This document shows, one piece after another, positions 15,531 through 21,809 of a DNA stretch of 46,825 nt. The DNA is from Elusimicrobiota bacterium (GTDB lineage: Bacteria > Elusimicrobiota > Elusimicrobia > Elusimicrobiales > UBA9959), in assembly GCA_016234365.1 (NCBI GenBank), contig JACRER010000026.1, positions 1-46,825 of the forward strand, in the 5' to 3' direction. The position numbers and the translations under genes were made by a program. The first letter of the stretch is position 1. Each line of letters begins with the position of its first letter. The notes beneath the pieces were generated by a model. That model had not been told where the DNA came from. It saw only the letters and a program-made list of their open reading frames with translations, and made no database searches.

Positions 15531-15559
15531 TTGACAGGCCGTAACGTTTTTGTAATAAT
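15531..15559 (+). promoter_or_regulatory. Porin promoter
   Basis: TTGACA (15531-15536), 17-bp spacer, AATAAT (15554-15559), or TAATAA one base earlier. Transcription would begin near 15,566. Confidence 0.75.
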
Positions 15560-15565
15560 TCTTTT

Positions 15566-15822
15566 GCTCTGTAGGGAGGCCTTCAAAGTCAAAAAAAGAA
15601 GGTCCGCCAACCCCGGGGTTAAAGGGGGGAAGCGGAGCGCCAATTTAAGGCGCTTCTCCTAAGGGACCCGCAAGGGAACCAGCAAGGCCGTAGGCCCCGT
15701 AAGGGGCAGGCCCTGACTGCAAAGCCGGAAGGCCGCGCAGGAAGAGTGTAGTACCGGACCCGAAAGGACACCGGAACTAAGCCCCGGAAACGGGCTTACG
15801 ACAAAGCAAGGAGGAGTACTGA
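15566..15822 (+). ncRNA. Long structured 5' leader RNA of the porin gene
   Basis: About 255 nt of non-coding leader before the porin. Many hairpins can be drawn by eye: AGCGCC-AATTTAA-GGCGCT (about 15,639-15,657), CCC-GCAA-GGG, CCCC-GTAA-GGGG, GCC-GGAA-GGC, CCGG...CCGG around CCCGAAAGG, and CCCG-GAAA-CGGG just before the Shine-Dalgarno sequence. Several are capped by GNRA-type tetraloops, typical of RNAs with tertiary docking. A segment CTGACTGCAAAGCCGG faintly recalls a c-di-GMP-I riboswitch, but the whole does not match a class I can name. It is probably a cis-regulatory RNA or the source of a stable sRNA. Confidence 0.6.
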
Positions 15823-17076
15823 ATGAAAAAAGTAATAGGTATACTTGCGCTGCTCGCGTTCACTGGCAACTTCGCCAGCGCCGAGCTGCTCAAGAACTTC
15901 AAAGCGAACGGGCAGGTTGAAGTGAACGCGTACAACACCAACAACGCGGACTTCAACAAGAAAGTGAACGACAAAAGCGGCAAGACCGATACCCGCGTTA
16001 TGATCAACGCCGGTTTCGACCTGAACGACGATGTTAGCGCCGTCGTATCGGCCGTGAAGTGCGACAGGCAGTACGGTACGGCGTCCCAGACGCCCGCCGG
16101 CGCCACCATCGACATCTTCACCTTCGAGCAGGCCTACCTGAACCTGAAGGGTGTCATTGGCCTCGATCATAAGCTCGGCCGCCAGTATTACGGCGAAGCC
16201 GGCGACATGGTCGTGTATTACGGCCCCGCGATGTGGCCCTACCCCAGCAAGATCGCGCTGCTCAACCCGGCGATTGACGGCTGGACCTCCACCTACAAGT
16301 ACGGCAACTGGGACTTCGGCGCCATAATCGCCAAGCAGAAACAGTCCGCCACCGTGGGCCAGGAAGGTAAGCAGGACATCAACCTGTCCGGCTTCAACGC
16401 CATGACCAAAGTGGCCGACGTCAACCTGAAGGGTTACGTCTACCAGAAGGTCGACAACAACACCAGCGCCGGCAATGCCGACTACCTGGACGTCGCCGGC
16501 ATAAAGGCCAAGTACGCCATCCCCATGGTGAAGAACCTGAACGTGGCCGGTGAGTACGCCATGAACATGGGCAAGATGACCAACGGCGGCCTGAAGCACA
16601 AAGGCTTCGCCTACAAAGCCAATGCCGACTACGGCATGGACCTGATGGGCAAGCTCGGCTTCGACGCGGAGTACTACTTCGCCACCGGTGACAACAACGC
16701 CACCGACAAGAGCGACAAGGCCTTCAAGTCCATCAACGGGGACTATCGCCCCGGCATCATGATGGGCGGCGGCTTCGTCACCGGCATCAACGGCACCAGC
16801 ACCGGCAACACCACCCTGAACGTGGGCGCCAACTGGACCTACGAGAAGCTGGAGAAGCTCAACATCGCCGCGAAGTACTACGACTTCTCGGCCGACAAGA
16901 AGGGCAATCTCGTGAAGACCCACATCGGCACCGAGACCGACGTGGTGGCGACCTGGACGCATTCCGACAACGTGAATGTGAAGGGTTACTACGCCATGTT
17001 CCAGAACGAGAAGAAGAACAAAGCGACCGACGACGCCGAGACCATGATGGGCGCGGCCGTCAACGTGAAGTTCTAA
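15823..17076 (+). CDS. Outer-membrane beta-barrel porin-like protein
   Basis: 417 residues with a signal peptide (about 1-20, ending FASA). The body alternates polar and hydrophobic residues and is rich in Gly, Asn, Lys and Tyr, as in a barrel of many short strands. It ends in phenylalanine (AAVNVKF), the usual barrel-insertion signal. A very strong Shine-Dalgarno sequence (AAGGAGGAG, 15808-15816), a structured leader and a strong terminator suggest high expression. Codon use is more uniform than in neighbours, also fitting an abundant protein. Substrate unknown; general diffusion porin is the simplest guess. Confidence 0.8.
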   Translation: MKKVIGILALLAFTGNFASAELLKNFKANGQVEVNAYNTNNADFNKKVNDKSGKTDTRVMINAGFDLNDDVSAVVSAVKCDRQYGTASQTPAGATIDIFTFEQAYLNLKGVIGLDHKLGRQYYGEAGDMVVYYGPAMWPYPSKIALLNPAIDGWTSTYKYGNWDFGAIIAKQKQSATVGQEGKQDINLSGFNAMTKVADVNLKGYVYQKVDNNTSAGNADYLDVAGIKAKYAIPMVKNLNVAGEYAMNMGKMTNGGLKHKGFAYKANADYGMDLMGKLGFDAEYYFATGDNNATDKSDKAFKSINGDYRPGIMMGGGFVTGINGTSTGNTTLNVGANWTYEKLEKLNIAAKYYDFSADKKGNLVKTHIGTETDVVATWTHSDNVNVKGYYAMFQNEKKNKATDDAETMMGAAVNVKF

Positions 17077-17103
17077 TAACCTAACGGTTAATAGAGATAA
17101 GAG

Positions 17104-17132
17104 CCCCGGGGCCTCAAAACCCCGGGGTTTTT
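17104..17132 (+). terminator. Rho-independent terminator of porin gene
   Basis: CCCCGGGG (17104-17111) and CCCCGGGG (17120-17127) pair around a CCTCAAAA loop, followed by TTTTT. Confidence 0.92.
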
Positions 17133-17139
17133 ATTTGCC

Positions 17140-17171
17140 AAAAGGTAGCAGCTACCTTTTTTTGTTATAAT
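17140..17171 (+). promoter_or_regulatory. Inverted repeat and extended -10 of second barrel gene
   Basis: AAAAGGTAGC (17140-17149) and GCTACCTTTT (17151-17160) are perfect arms around one A. It could be a second small terminator, since a T-run follows, or an operator. Directly after comes TGTTATAAT (17163-17171), an extended -10, 8 nt before the ATG at 17180. Confidence 0.6.
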
Positions 17172-17179
17172 GAAATGCG

Positions 17180-18487
17180 ATGAAACGACGGGTTTACCTC
17201 CCTGCGCTCTGCCTGCTGCTGGCCGCCGCCCCCGCGGGCGCCACCAAGCTGGACCTTTTTTCCGACGTGGAAGTGTCCGCCGTCAACTACCAGCACCTGC
17301 CCTACGGCAACACCCTGCGCTCCCAGGCCCTCTATACCGAGAACGCCCAGTTGGGCTTCGTCATCAAGAACATAAAACTGGAAAAAGTGCCGGAAGCCAC
17401 CATGGACGTGGGCATAGTGCTGCAGAGCATCGGCACAGGGGCCTCTTCCAACACCGTCTCGGGCAACCCGCAGTTCGCCGACGCGTCCGCCCGCCTGCCC
17501 CATAGCGACGGCACGCCCTACGTGCGCAACGCCTATGTAAAGATCTACAAGTTCATGCGGCCCAACATCACCGCCACCTTCGGCCGGCAGGATTTCACGC
17601 TGGGCCAGGGCATAACCCTTTCCGGCAGCGACCTGGGACTGCCCGGCGGCCGCCTGGAAATGGCGGAGCTCTACCACAACATCAAGGGCGACCTCTTCTT
17701 CTTCAGGCCTTTCAGCGGGGACCGCTACATAAAGGTCTACGGCGGCACGGCCTACTACCCGGCCAGCGAAGGCCTCTGGCAGGCCTACCACTTCTGGGAA
17801 GCCGACGACACCGCCGGCGGCCAGGACATTCTTTTCAATACAGCTTCCAAGACCAAGAAGTTCACCGGCCTGCGCTACGTGCTGACGCAGAGCCAGTTGT
17901 CCTTCGACGGCGAGGCCGTGGTGCAGCGCGGCTCGGCAAAGCTGGCGGCGGGGGGGACCGGCAAGTACGAGGCCCACGCCTTCATGCTCAAGGGCGCCTG
18001 GACCCAGGACATTTCCTTCTTCGGCAAGTCCAAAGTGCGGCTGGGCTACGGCCGCTCTTCCGGCAACCCGGGCACCGGCTCATCCACCGACAAGGCCTTC
18101 TTCCCCGCTTTCGGCAGCAAGTACAATGGCCTGGAGCGCAAGGGCTACGGCGCCATAGCTGGCGCGTCCCTGTACGACATGGTCAAGACGTCCTCCACGC
18201 TCAACGGCCTGCCCTACGGCATGTCCGGGCTCAACATCATCAACATAGGCGCCGACCTGCCCTACAAGAAAATGATCGTCTCCGCGGACCTGTACAAGTT
18301 CCGCGCCTCCAAGAATTCCAGCGGCGGCACCCTGCAGATAGCCAGCGAGTTCGACCTGAAAGCCACTTACGCCTTTGGCGACAACCTCAGCGTAAACGCC
18401 GTTTACGCCATTTTCACCCCGCTTGGGGCGTACCCCTCGTCCAAGCAGGCCAAACTCATCAGCGGGGCTGTCGCGGCCCGTTTCTAG
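17180..18487 (+). CDS. Outer-membrane beta-barrel protein
   Basis: 435 residues. Signal peptide about 1-21 (ends AGAT). The rest looks like a large barrel: alternating strands, aromatic girdles, a motif RPNITATFGRQDFTLGQGITL typical of porins of the alginate-export type, and a terminal ISGAVAARF. It differs in sequence from the adjacent porin, so it is not a simple duplicate. The promoter suggests a short or absent leader: TATAAT ends 8 nt before the ATG and no Shine-Dalgarno sequence is present. Transport substrate unknown. Confidence 0.75.
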   Translation: MKRRVYLPALCLLLAAAPAGATKLDLFSDVEVSAVNYQHLPYGNTLRSQALYTENAQLGFVIKNIKLEKVPEATMDVGIVLQSIGTGASSNTVSGNPQFADASARLPHSDGTPYVRNAYVKIYKFMRPNITATFGRQDFTLGQGITLSGSDLGLPGGRLEMAELYHNIKGDLFFFRPFSGDRYIKVYGGTAYYPASEGLWQAYHFWEADDTAGGQDILFNTASKTKKFTGLRYVLTQSQLSFDGEAVVQRGSAKLAAGGTGKYEAHAFMLKGAWTQDISFFGKSKVRLGYGRSSGNPGTGSSTDKAFFPAFGSKYNGLERKGYGAIAGASLYDMVKTSSTLNGLPYGMSGLNIINIGADLPYKKMIVSADLYKFRASKNSSGGTLQIASEFDLKATYAFGDNLSVNAVYAIFTPLGAYPSSKQAKLISGAVAARF

Positions 18488-18572
18488 GCCTACTAGCCTG
18501 TCCCACGTTATTTTTTACCGCTTAACCCGGCCCTAAACCGGGAAACACTACCTTTCCACCCGCCAAAAAAGT

Positions 18573-18596
18573 CTATCGAGGCCGGGCCTCAATAGG
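18573..18596. repeat. Palindromic 24-bp repeat, copy 1
   Basis: Arms CTATCGAGGCC and GGCCTCAATAG pair around one base with one mismatch, then G. An almost identical copy, differing by one base at the centre, starts 131 bp downstream at 18,704. Confidence 0.75.
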
Positions 18597-18703
18597 TCGA
18601 CCAGCCAAAACGGACCCAATACAGGGCTCTGAAAGCTGGTTTTGGAGCCGGGGGGGGTGGGGGGAGAATCCGCCCCAGGCCCATAGTTCCACGCCCTCTC
18701 CCC

Positions 18704-18727
18704 CTATCGAGGCCCGGCCTCAATAGG
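18704..18727. repeat. Palindromic 24-bp repeat, copy 2
   Basis: The same arms as copy 1 and the same flanking G, with central C instead of G. The pair could be protein-binding sites, recombination sites or small REP-like elements. Neither is followed by a U-tract. Confidence 0.75.
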
Positions 18728-18841
18728 CCCGGGGGGCTTGCTTTGGGCGGGGGGATATCCCCCTCCTGGCAGCTAAAAAAACGCCAGAACACCTGCCGCA
18801 CGCCTCAAAAAGTTGCCATATCCCGCCACGGGGCCCCGACG

Positions 18842-18850
18842 TTATCCACA
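18842..18850 (+). promoter_or_regulatory. Perfect DnaA-box-like nonamer
   Basis: TTATCCACA, the consensus DnaA box, followed two bases later by the weaker TTATTAACA. Only one consensus box is seen, so it is not evidence of oriC by itself. Confidence 0.5.
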
Positions 18851-18897
18851 GGTTATTAACACATGTTGACATATGCCTGCCATATGATTGCCATATA

Positions 18898-18926
18898 TTG
18901 ACATATAAGCAGTTATACGCTACAAT
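18898..18926 (+). promoter_or_regulatory. Promoter of the HTH gene
   Basis: TTGACA (18898-18903), 17-bp spacer, TACAAT (18921-18926). The -35 is part of a TGACATAT repeat, so occupancy of the array should repress it. Confidence 0.8.
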
Positions 18927-18957
18927 AGCGACATATCAGGACTCAAAGACAACAACT

Positions 18958-19440
18958 ATGAACTTCAAATTACGCATTAAGCACCCGTCAGGCGCAGAAT
19001 TCGAGGCCGAAGGCCCGGCGGAGTTCATCCAGGCCGAAAAGAACGGCTTTCTGCGCGGGCTAAGCGCCGCCGGACAGGCCGGAGAGGCCGCAAAACATCA
19101 TGAAGAACAGGCAGGAGAACCGGCCTGGGACACCCTGGCCGAGGCCAAAGGCGGCCTGCTAATACTGCGCAACAAGCACCAAAGCCTTAAAGCCGGGGAC
19201 GCGGCCCTGATGATCCTGGCGGCGGAAAAACTGCTAAACAAGACCAGTTCGGTGGGCGCCATAGCCCTATCCAAGGCCATAAAAGCCTCCGGCTATGCCC
19301 CGGAACGCATAGACAGACTGCTCGCCAAGGCCAACAGGGAAGGCCTGCTAAAGGCCTCCGGCACCAAGCGCAACAGGGCCTACCAGATAACCGACAGGGG
19401 TCTGGAAAGGGCCTGGCTGGAAGCGAGAAAGCTGATCTAG
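18958..19440 (+). CDS. Winged-helix DNA-binding protein near the terminus
   Basis: 160 residues from the ATG at 18958; an upstream in-frame start would precede the promoter and is rejected. The N-terminus (FKLRIKHPSGAEFEAEGPAEFI) looks like a small beta-rich domain. A linker (about 45-80) follows. The C-terminal 75 residues resemble a winged helix: two helices (AALMILAAEKLLN; GAIALSKAIKASG), a recognition-like helix (PERIDRLLAKANREGLL) and a wing (RNRAYQITDRGLERAW). It is the only gene between the barrel genes and the dif-like site. Its own promoter carries the repeat array, so it is the best candidate to bind it. Transcription regulator is preferred; a small replication- or terminus-related factor is possible. 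Confidence 0.7.
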   Translation: MNFKLRIKHPSGAEFEAEGPAEFIQAEKNGFLRGLSAAGQAGEAAKHHEEQAGEPAWDTLAEAKGGLLILRNKHQSLKAGDAALMILAAEKLLNKTSSVGAIALSKAIKASGYAPERIDRLLAKANREGLLKASGTKRNRAYQITDRGLERAWLEARKLI

Positions 19441-20328
19441 AGGAAGAACGAGCCGACCCCAATAATGCAAAGCCGCGGCCGCCAGGCCGCAAACGGAGCA
19501 GAAGCCAGGGCGCAGCCCAAAATACCACAGAACCGCAGCATCACAAGGCGCCTTACGGCGCTGGAATATAACTTACGATAAGATATATTATGTTAACCAA
19601 GTAATCCCCTTTGATTTATAGCCCTATGCGATAAACATTATCAATGTTTTATAAATAATGCTTATTTTTCAATCATTATTTACAAATACCAAACACCATT
19701 TATAGGTTTTTTTAATTGGCAGGACAGTTCGTTCCCGGAATCAGGCTCCCGCCGGTTTTTTTGGATCCGCAAAGTCAAAAACTTGCCAACTTTTTTGCGA
19801 TCCAAAGACCGTCAGACCTGGATTTCAGCTAAAACCACCCCTTCCTGAAAATACCATCAGGCAGCCAAAAACGCTAGGCCGCGCAGATCCGAAAAATTGC
19901 CAACTTTCAAAAAACCGTTAACCGGGGGTAAGGGCAACCGCCCTGAAACGGCCCCCTGGAGGCCAAAATACCCCCAAAACCACCCCCCCCCGCCCCAAAT
20001 ACCATTAAGACCAGGGCCGGCAGCTGCCGGAAAACAGGCTGAAAATCAGCCAACTTTTAAGGAATTTAAGAATACCATGAAGGACCAAAGAGGGCAAAAA
20101 GCTGAAAAACGCCAGGGATTTGGCGTTCCTGAAAATACCATGAAGAGCCCTGGAACGGCCAAAAGGGACCGGCGAAGGGTGAAAAGAGGCGGATCAGTAT
20201 TTTACGAGGAGGCAAAAAAACACCACGAAGAGCATAGAAACACATACCGGCCCGTGAAGGTTCCTCTTGGTGGTGGGAGAAACCCAGGGAAAGCGGCAAA
20301 AACGCGCCCGGAAAAGCCCAGGAGAGGC
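19441..20328. other. Non-coding region around the dif-like site
   Basis: An AT-rich core (about 19,560-19,730) contains the dif-like sequence and an inverted repeat, AAACATT (19633-19639) and AATGTTT (19643-19649). To its right are short dispersed repeats. TTCCTGAAAATACCAT occurs at 19842 and 20126; AATACCAT also at 19998 and 20071. TTGCCAACTTT occurs at 19783 and 19897, and GCCAACTTT at 20049. GGATC(C)GCAAA (from 19763) and TTTGCGATCC (ending 19803) are inverted. No convincing gene; a 151-codon frame from 19,897 is discussed among the rejected items. Confidence 0.6.
19571..19598 (+). other. Putative chromosomal dif site (XerCD target)
   Basis: A 28-bp sequence built like dif: XerC-side arm ACTTACGATAA (19571-19581), 6-bp centre GATATA, XerD-side arm TTATGTTAACC (19588-19598). 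The right arm matches E. coli dif (TTATGTTAAAT) at 9 of 11 bases, and the left arm begins ACTT as in Bacillus subtilis dif and ends ATAA as in E. coli. The surrounding genes converge on this point from both sides. Together these indicate the site where chromosome dimers are resolved. Confidence 0.8.
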
Positions 20329-20350
20329 AAAAAGAAGCCGGCCGCGGCTT
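20329..20350 (-). terminator. Terminator of the 12-gene minus-strand cluster
   Basis: On the minus strand AAGCCG-CGGC-CGGCTT is followed by CTTTTT. It lies 46 bp beyond the stop of the last gene. Confidence 0.65.
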
Positions 20351-20395
20351 AAAACAGCGCGTGGCCGGTTAAAAATAAACCAGGAAGAGGCTTTA

Positions 20396-20695
20396 TCAGC
20401 CTTTTCCCCGGTATGAAACGATGATGGCGGGGATTATGAGCAGATAACCGGCCAAAAGACAGGCCGGAGCGGCCACGGACCAGGCATTACTACCCCCCGG
20501 ATCCGCTTTCTTAAGGAAAAGATAACCGGAAACTATCAGGATAACCGCCGCCGCCCAGAAAAAAGGCGCCAGGGCGCTCTTCTCCCCCTCCCCGGCCGGA
20601 TCCTCCGCCGGGAAAGACGCCTGCGCCCGGGGCGCGGGACTTTCCGGGGGGCGCTTTAGCGGCTTGCCGCCGTCGCCCTTGCGCTTTCTGGCCAT
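20396..20695 (-). CDS. Small two-helix membrane protein
   Basis: 99 residues, no family recognised. A basic, Pro-rich N-terminus (KRKGDGGKPLKRPPESPAP), then two hydrophobic segments at about 44-60 (FFWAAAVILIVSGYLFL) and 73-93 (AAPACLLAGYLLIIPAIIV), ending in RGKG. It is the last gene of the minus-strand cluster, 10 nt after the HEAT-repeat gene. Hydrophobic layout and gene position support reality; function unknown. Confidence 0.6.
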   Translation of the reverse strand: MARKRKGDGGKPLKRPPESPAPRAQASFPAEDPAGEGEKSALAPFFWAAAVILIVSGYLFLKKADPGGSNAWSVAAPACLLAGYLLIIPAIIVSYRGKG

Positions 20696-20705
20696 GGCCC
20701 GCCCC

Positions 20706-21767
20706 TCAGGGCTTTGCCTGGCCCTTGAGCCGGGCGGAGAGGCGCTGGCGCGTGAATTCCAGCATGCTTTTATTCACCGGGTTCTGCTCCCCGGCGCTGA
20801 GCTCTTCCACGAACTGCAGGCTGCGCTTGTCCCCGACGGCGCCTATAACTTCCAGCGCCTGGTTCTTAAGGCTCAGGTCGGGCGACTTCACGAATTCATA
20901 AGCCGTCACCAGCCCGTCGTCCTGGCCCATCTTGGCCAGCGCCAGGGCGGCTTCTACCCGCACGGCGGGGTCTTCCGCGCGGTCCAGGCGCTTCTGTAGT
21001 TCTTTAACGGCGGTCTTATCGCCTATGGTGCCAAGGGCGCGCACGGCTTCCAGGCGGGTGTACCTGTCCGGGTCCGCCAGGTGGGCGAATATTTTAGCGG
21101 CGGCCTTTTTAGACTGCAGCTGGCCCAGGGACGAGATAGCCACGCGGCGCATGGCGGCGTCGTCCAGCAGGTCTATCAGTTTGTCTTCGGCAGGCGCGTA
21201 CTTCATGGCGCCCAGTGTATTGGCGGCGGCGTAGCGCACGGCCGCAACGGCGTCTCCCAGCGCTTTTACCAGCGCGGGGCCGGCCGTCATGTCGGCCATG
21301 TAGGAAAGCGAACTGGCGGCCTGCTGGCGCACCAGGGGGTCTTTATCCTGAACCAGCATGTCGGCTATCTTCGGCACCGCCGGCCGGTAGACCAGCTGAC
21401 ACAGCCCGTCAAGGGCAGAAGCGCGCACGGCGGCGGCTTCGTCTGAGAGGGCGGCGGTCAGGTACGGCACGGCTTTCTGGTCGCGGCTAGCCCCGAGAAA
21501 GTCCGCGCCCTGCCTGCGCACGGACGGGTCTTTGGACTTGAGTTTCGCGGCTGCCTCGTCGAAGACGGACAGCACGGGGGTGCCGGCCGGCTTTGCGGCG
21601 GCAGCGGCGGGCCTGGCGGGCTGGGCCGCGGGCTTGGCCGCGGGGGCGGCGGCAGCCTTCTTTACCGCCGGTTTCGCGGCCTTGGGCGCGGTTGTCTGCG
21701 CGCCCGCGGGCGCCAGGAGCGCCAGCGCCATAGCCGCGGTTAAAAGCGTGGTTTTAGTGGTTTTCAT
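20706..21767 (-). CDS. Secreted HEAT-repeat protein
   Basis: 353 residues from MKTTKTTLL. This start gives a clean signal peptide (MALALLAPAGAQ); a longer frame adds 12 residues before it. An Ala/Pro/Lys-rich spacer (about 25-65) leads to roughly eight HEAT repeats of about 31 residues, such as DPSVRRQGADFLGASRDQKA and DKDPLVRQQAASSLSYMADM. HEAT solenoids bind other proteins; a periplasmic scaffold role is likely. It follows the peptidase-barrel gene after 42 nt. Confidence 0.8.
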   Translation of the reverse strand: MKTTKTTLLTAAMALALLAPAGAQTTAPKAAKPAVKKAAAAPAAKPAAQPARPAAAAAKPAGTPVLSVFDEAAAKLKSKDPSVRRQGADFLGASRDQKAVPYLTAALSDEAAAVRASALDGLCQLVYRPAVPKIADMLVQDKDPLVRQQAASSLSYMADMTAGPALVKALGDAVAAVRYAAANTLGAMKYAPAEDKLIDLLDDAAMRRVAISSLGQLQSKKAAAKIFAHLADPDRYTRLEAVRALGTIGDKTAVKELQKRLDRAEDPAVRVEAALALAKMGQDDGLVTAYEFVKSPDLSLKNQALEVIGAVGDKRSLQFVEELSAGEQNPVNKSMLEFTRQRLSARLKGQAKP

Positions 21768-21809
21768 AATCTGAATTCTAGTATATTCCTCCATATCCGT
21801 CAAAACCGG

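Larger units (their letters stand above)
18814..18936 (+). repeat. Helically phased TG(A/C)CATAT direct-repeat array
   Basis: Six direct copies: TGCCATAT at 18814, TGACATAT at 18867, TGCCATAT at 18878 and 18889, TGACATAT at 18899, CGACATAT at 18929. Start-to-start spacings are 53, 11, 11, 10 and 30 bp, close to whole helical turns, so the sites lie on about the same DNA face. The fifth overlaps the -35 and the sixth the transcription start. An autoregulatory operator array is likely; iterons are an alternative. Confidence 0.7.
18488..18957. other. Regulatory intergenic region before HTH gene
   Basis: No gene is supported. The region contains two palindromic repeats (18,573 and 18,704), long G-runs (about 18,650-18,665 and 18,731-18,760), a DnaA-box-like nonamer, an array of TG(A/C)CATAT repeats and a sigma-70 promoter. 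Inverted CCAAAAC and GTTTTGG words flank 18,605-18,653. Confidence 0.6.

Noticed and set aside
15566-15822. c-di-GMP-I riboswitch, RNase P RNA or 6S RNA
   Set aside because: The only resemblance to c-di-GMP-I is one GCAAAGCC-like stretch near a GNRA hairpin; the second binding strand and the receptor do not line up by eye. Conserved RNase P and 6S features are absent.
18842-19730. Replication origin (DnaA box, iteron-like repeats, AT-rich stretch, HTH gene)
   Set aside because: Only one consensus DnaA box is present, gene directions converge rather than diverge, and the repeat word also occurs at a porin promoter. Terminus plus regulator array explains the data better, although an integrated plasmid-like origin is not excluded.
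19897-20352. A 151-codon plus-strand frame starting at TTG, basic and proline-rich
   Set aside because: It has no family features or Shine-Dalgarno sequence, its start and repeats coincide with the dispersed non-coding words, and its 3' end is the terminator hairpin of the opposite cluster. It is kept only as a weak possibility.
18487-20396. Xer-dependent integrated element flanked by two dif sites
   Set aside because: Only one dif-like sequence could be found in the window; no integrase, phage or conjugation gene accompanies it.
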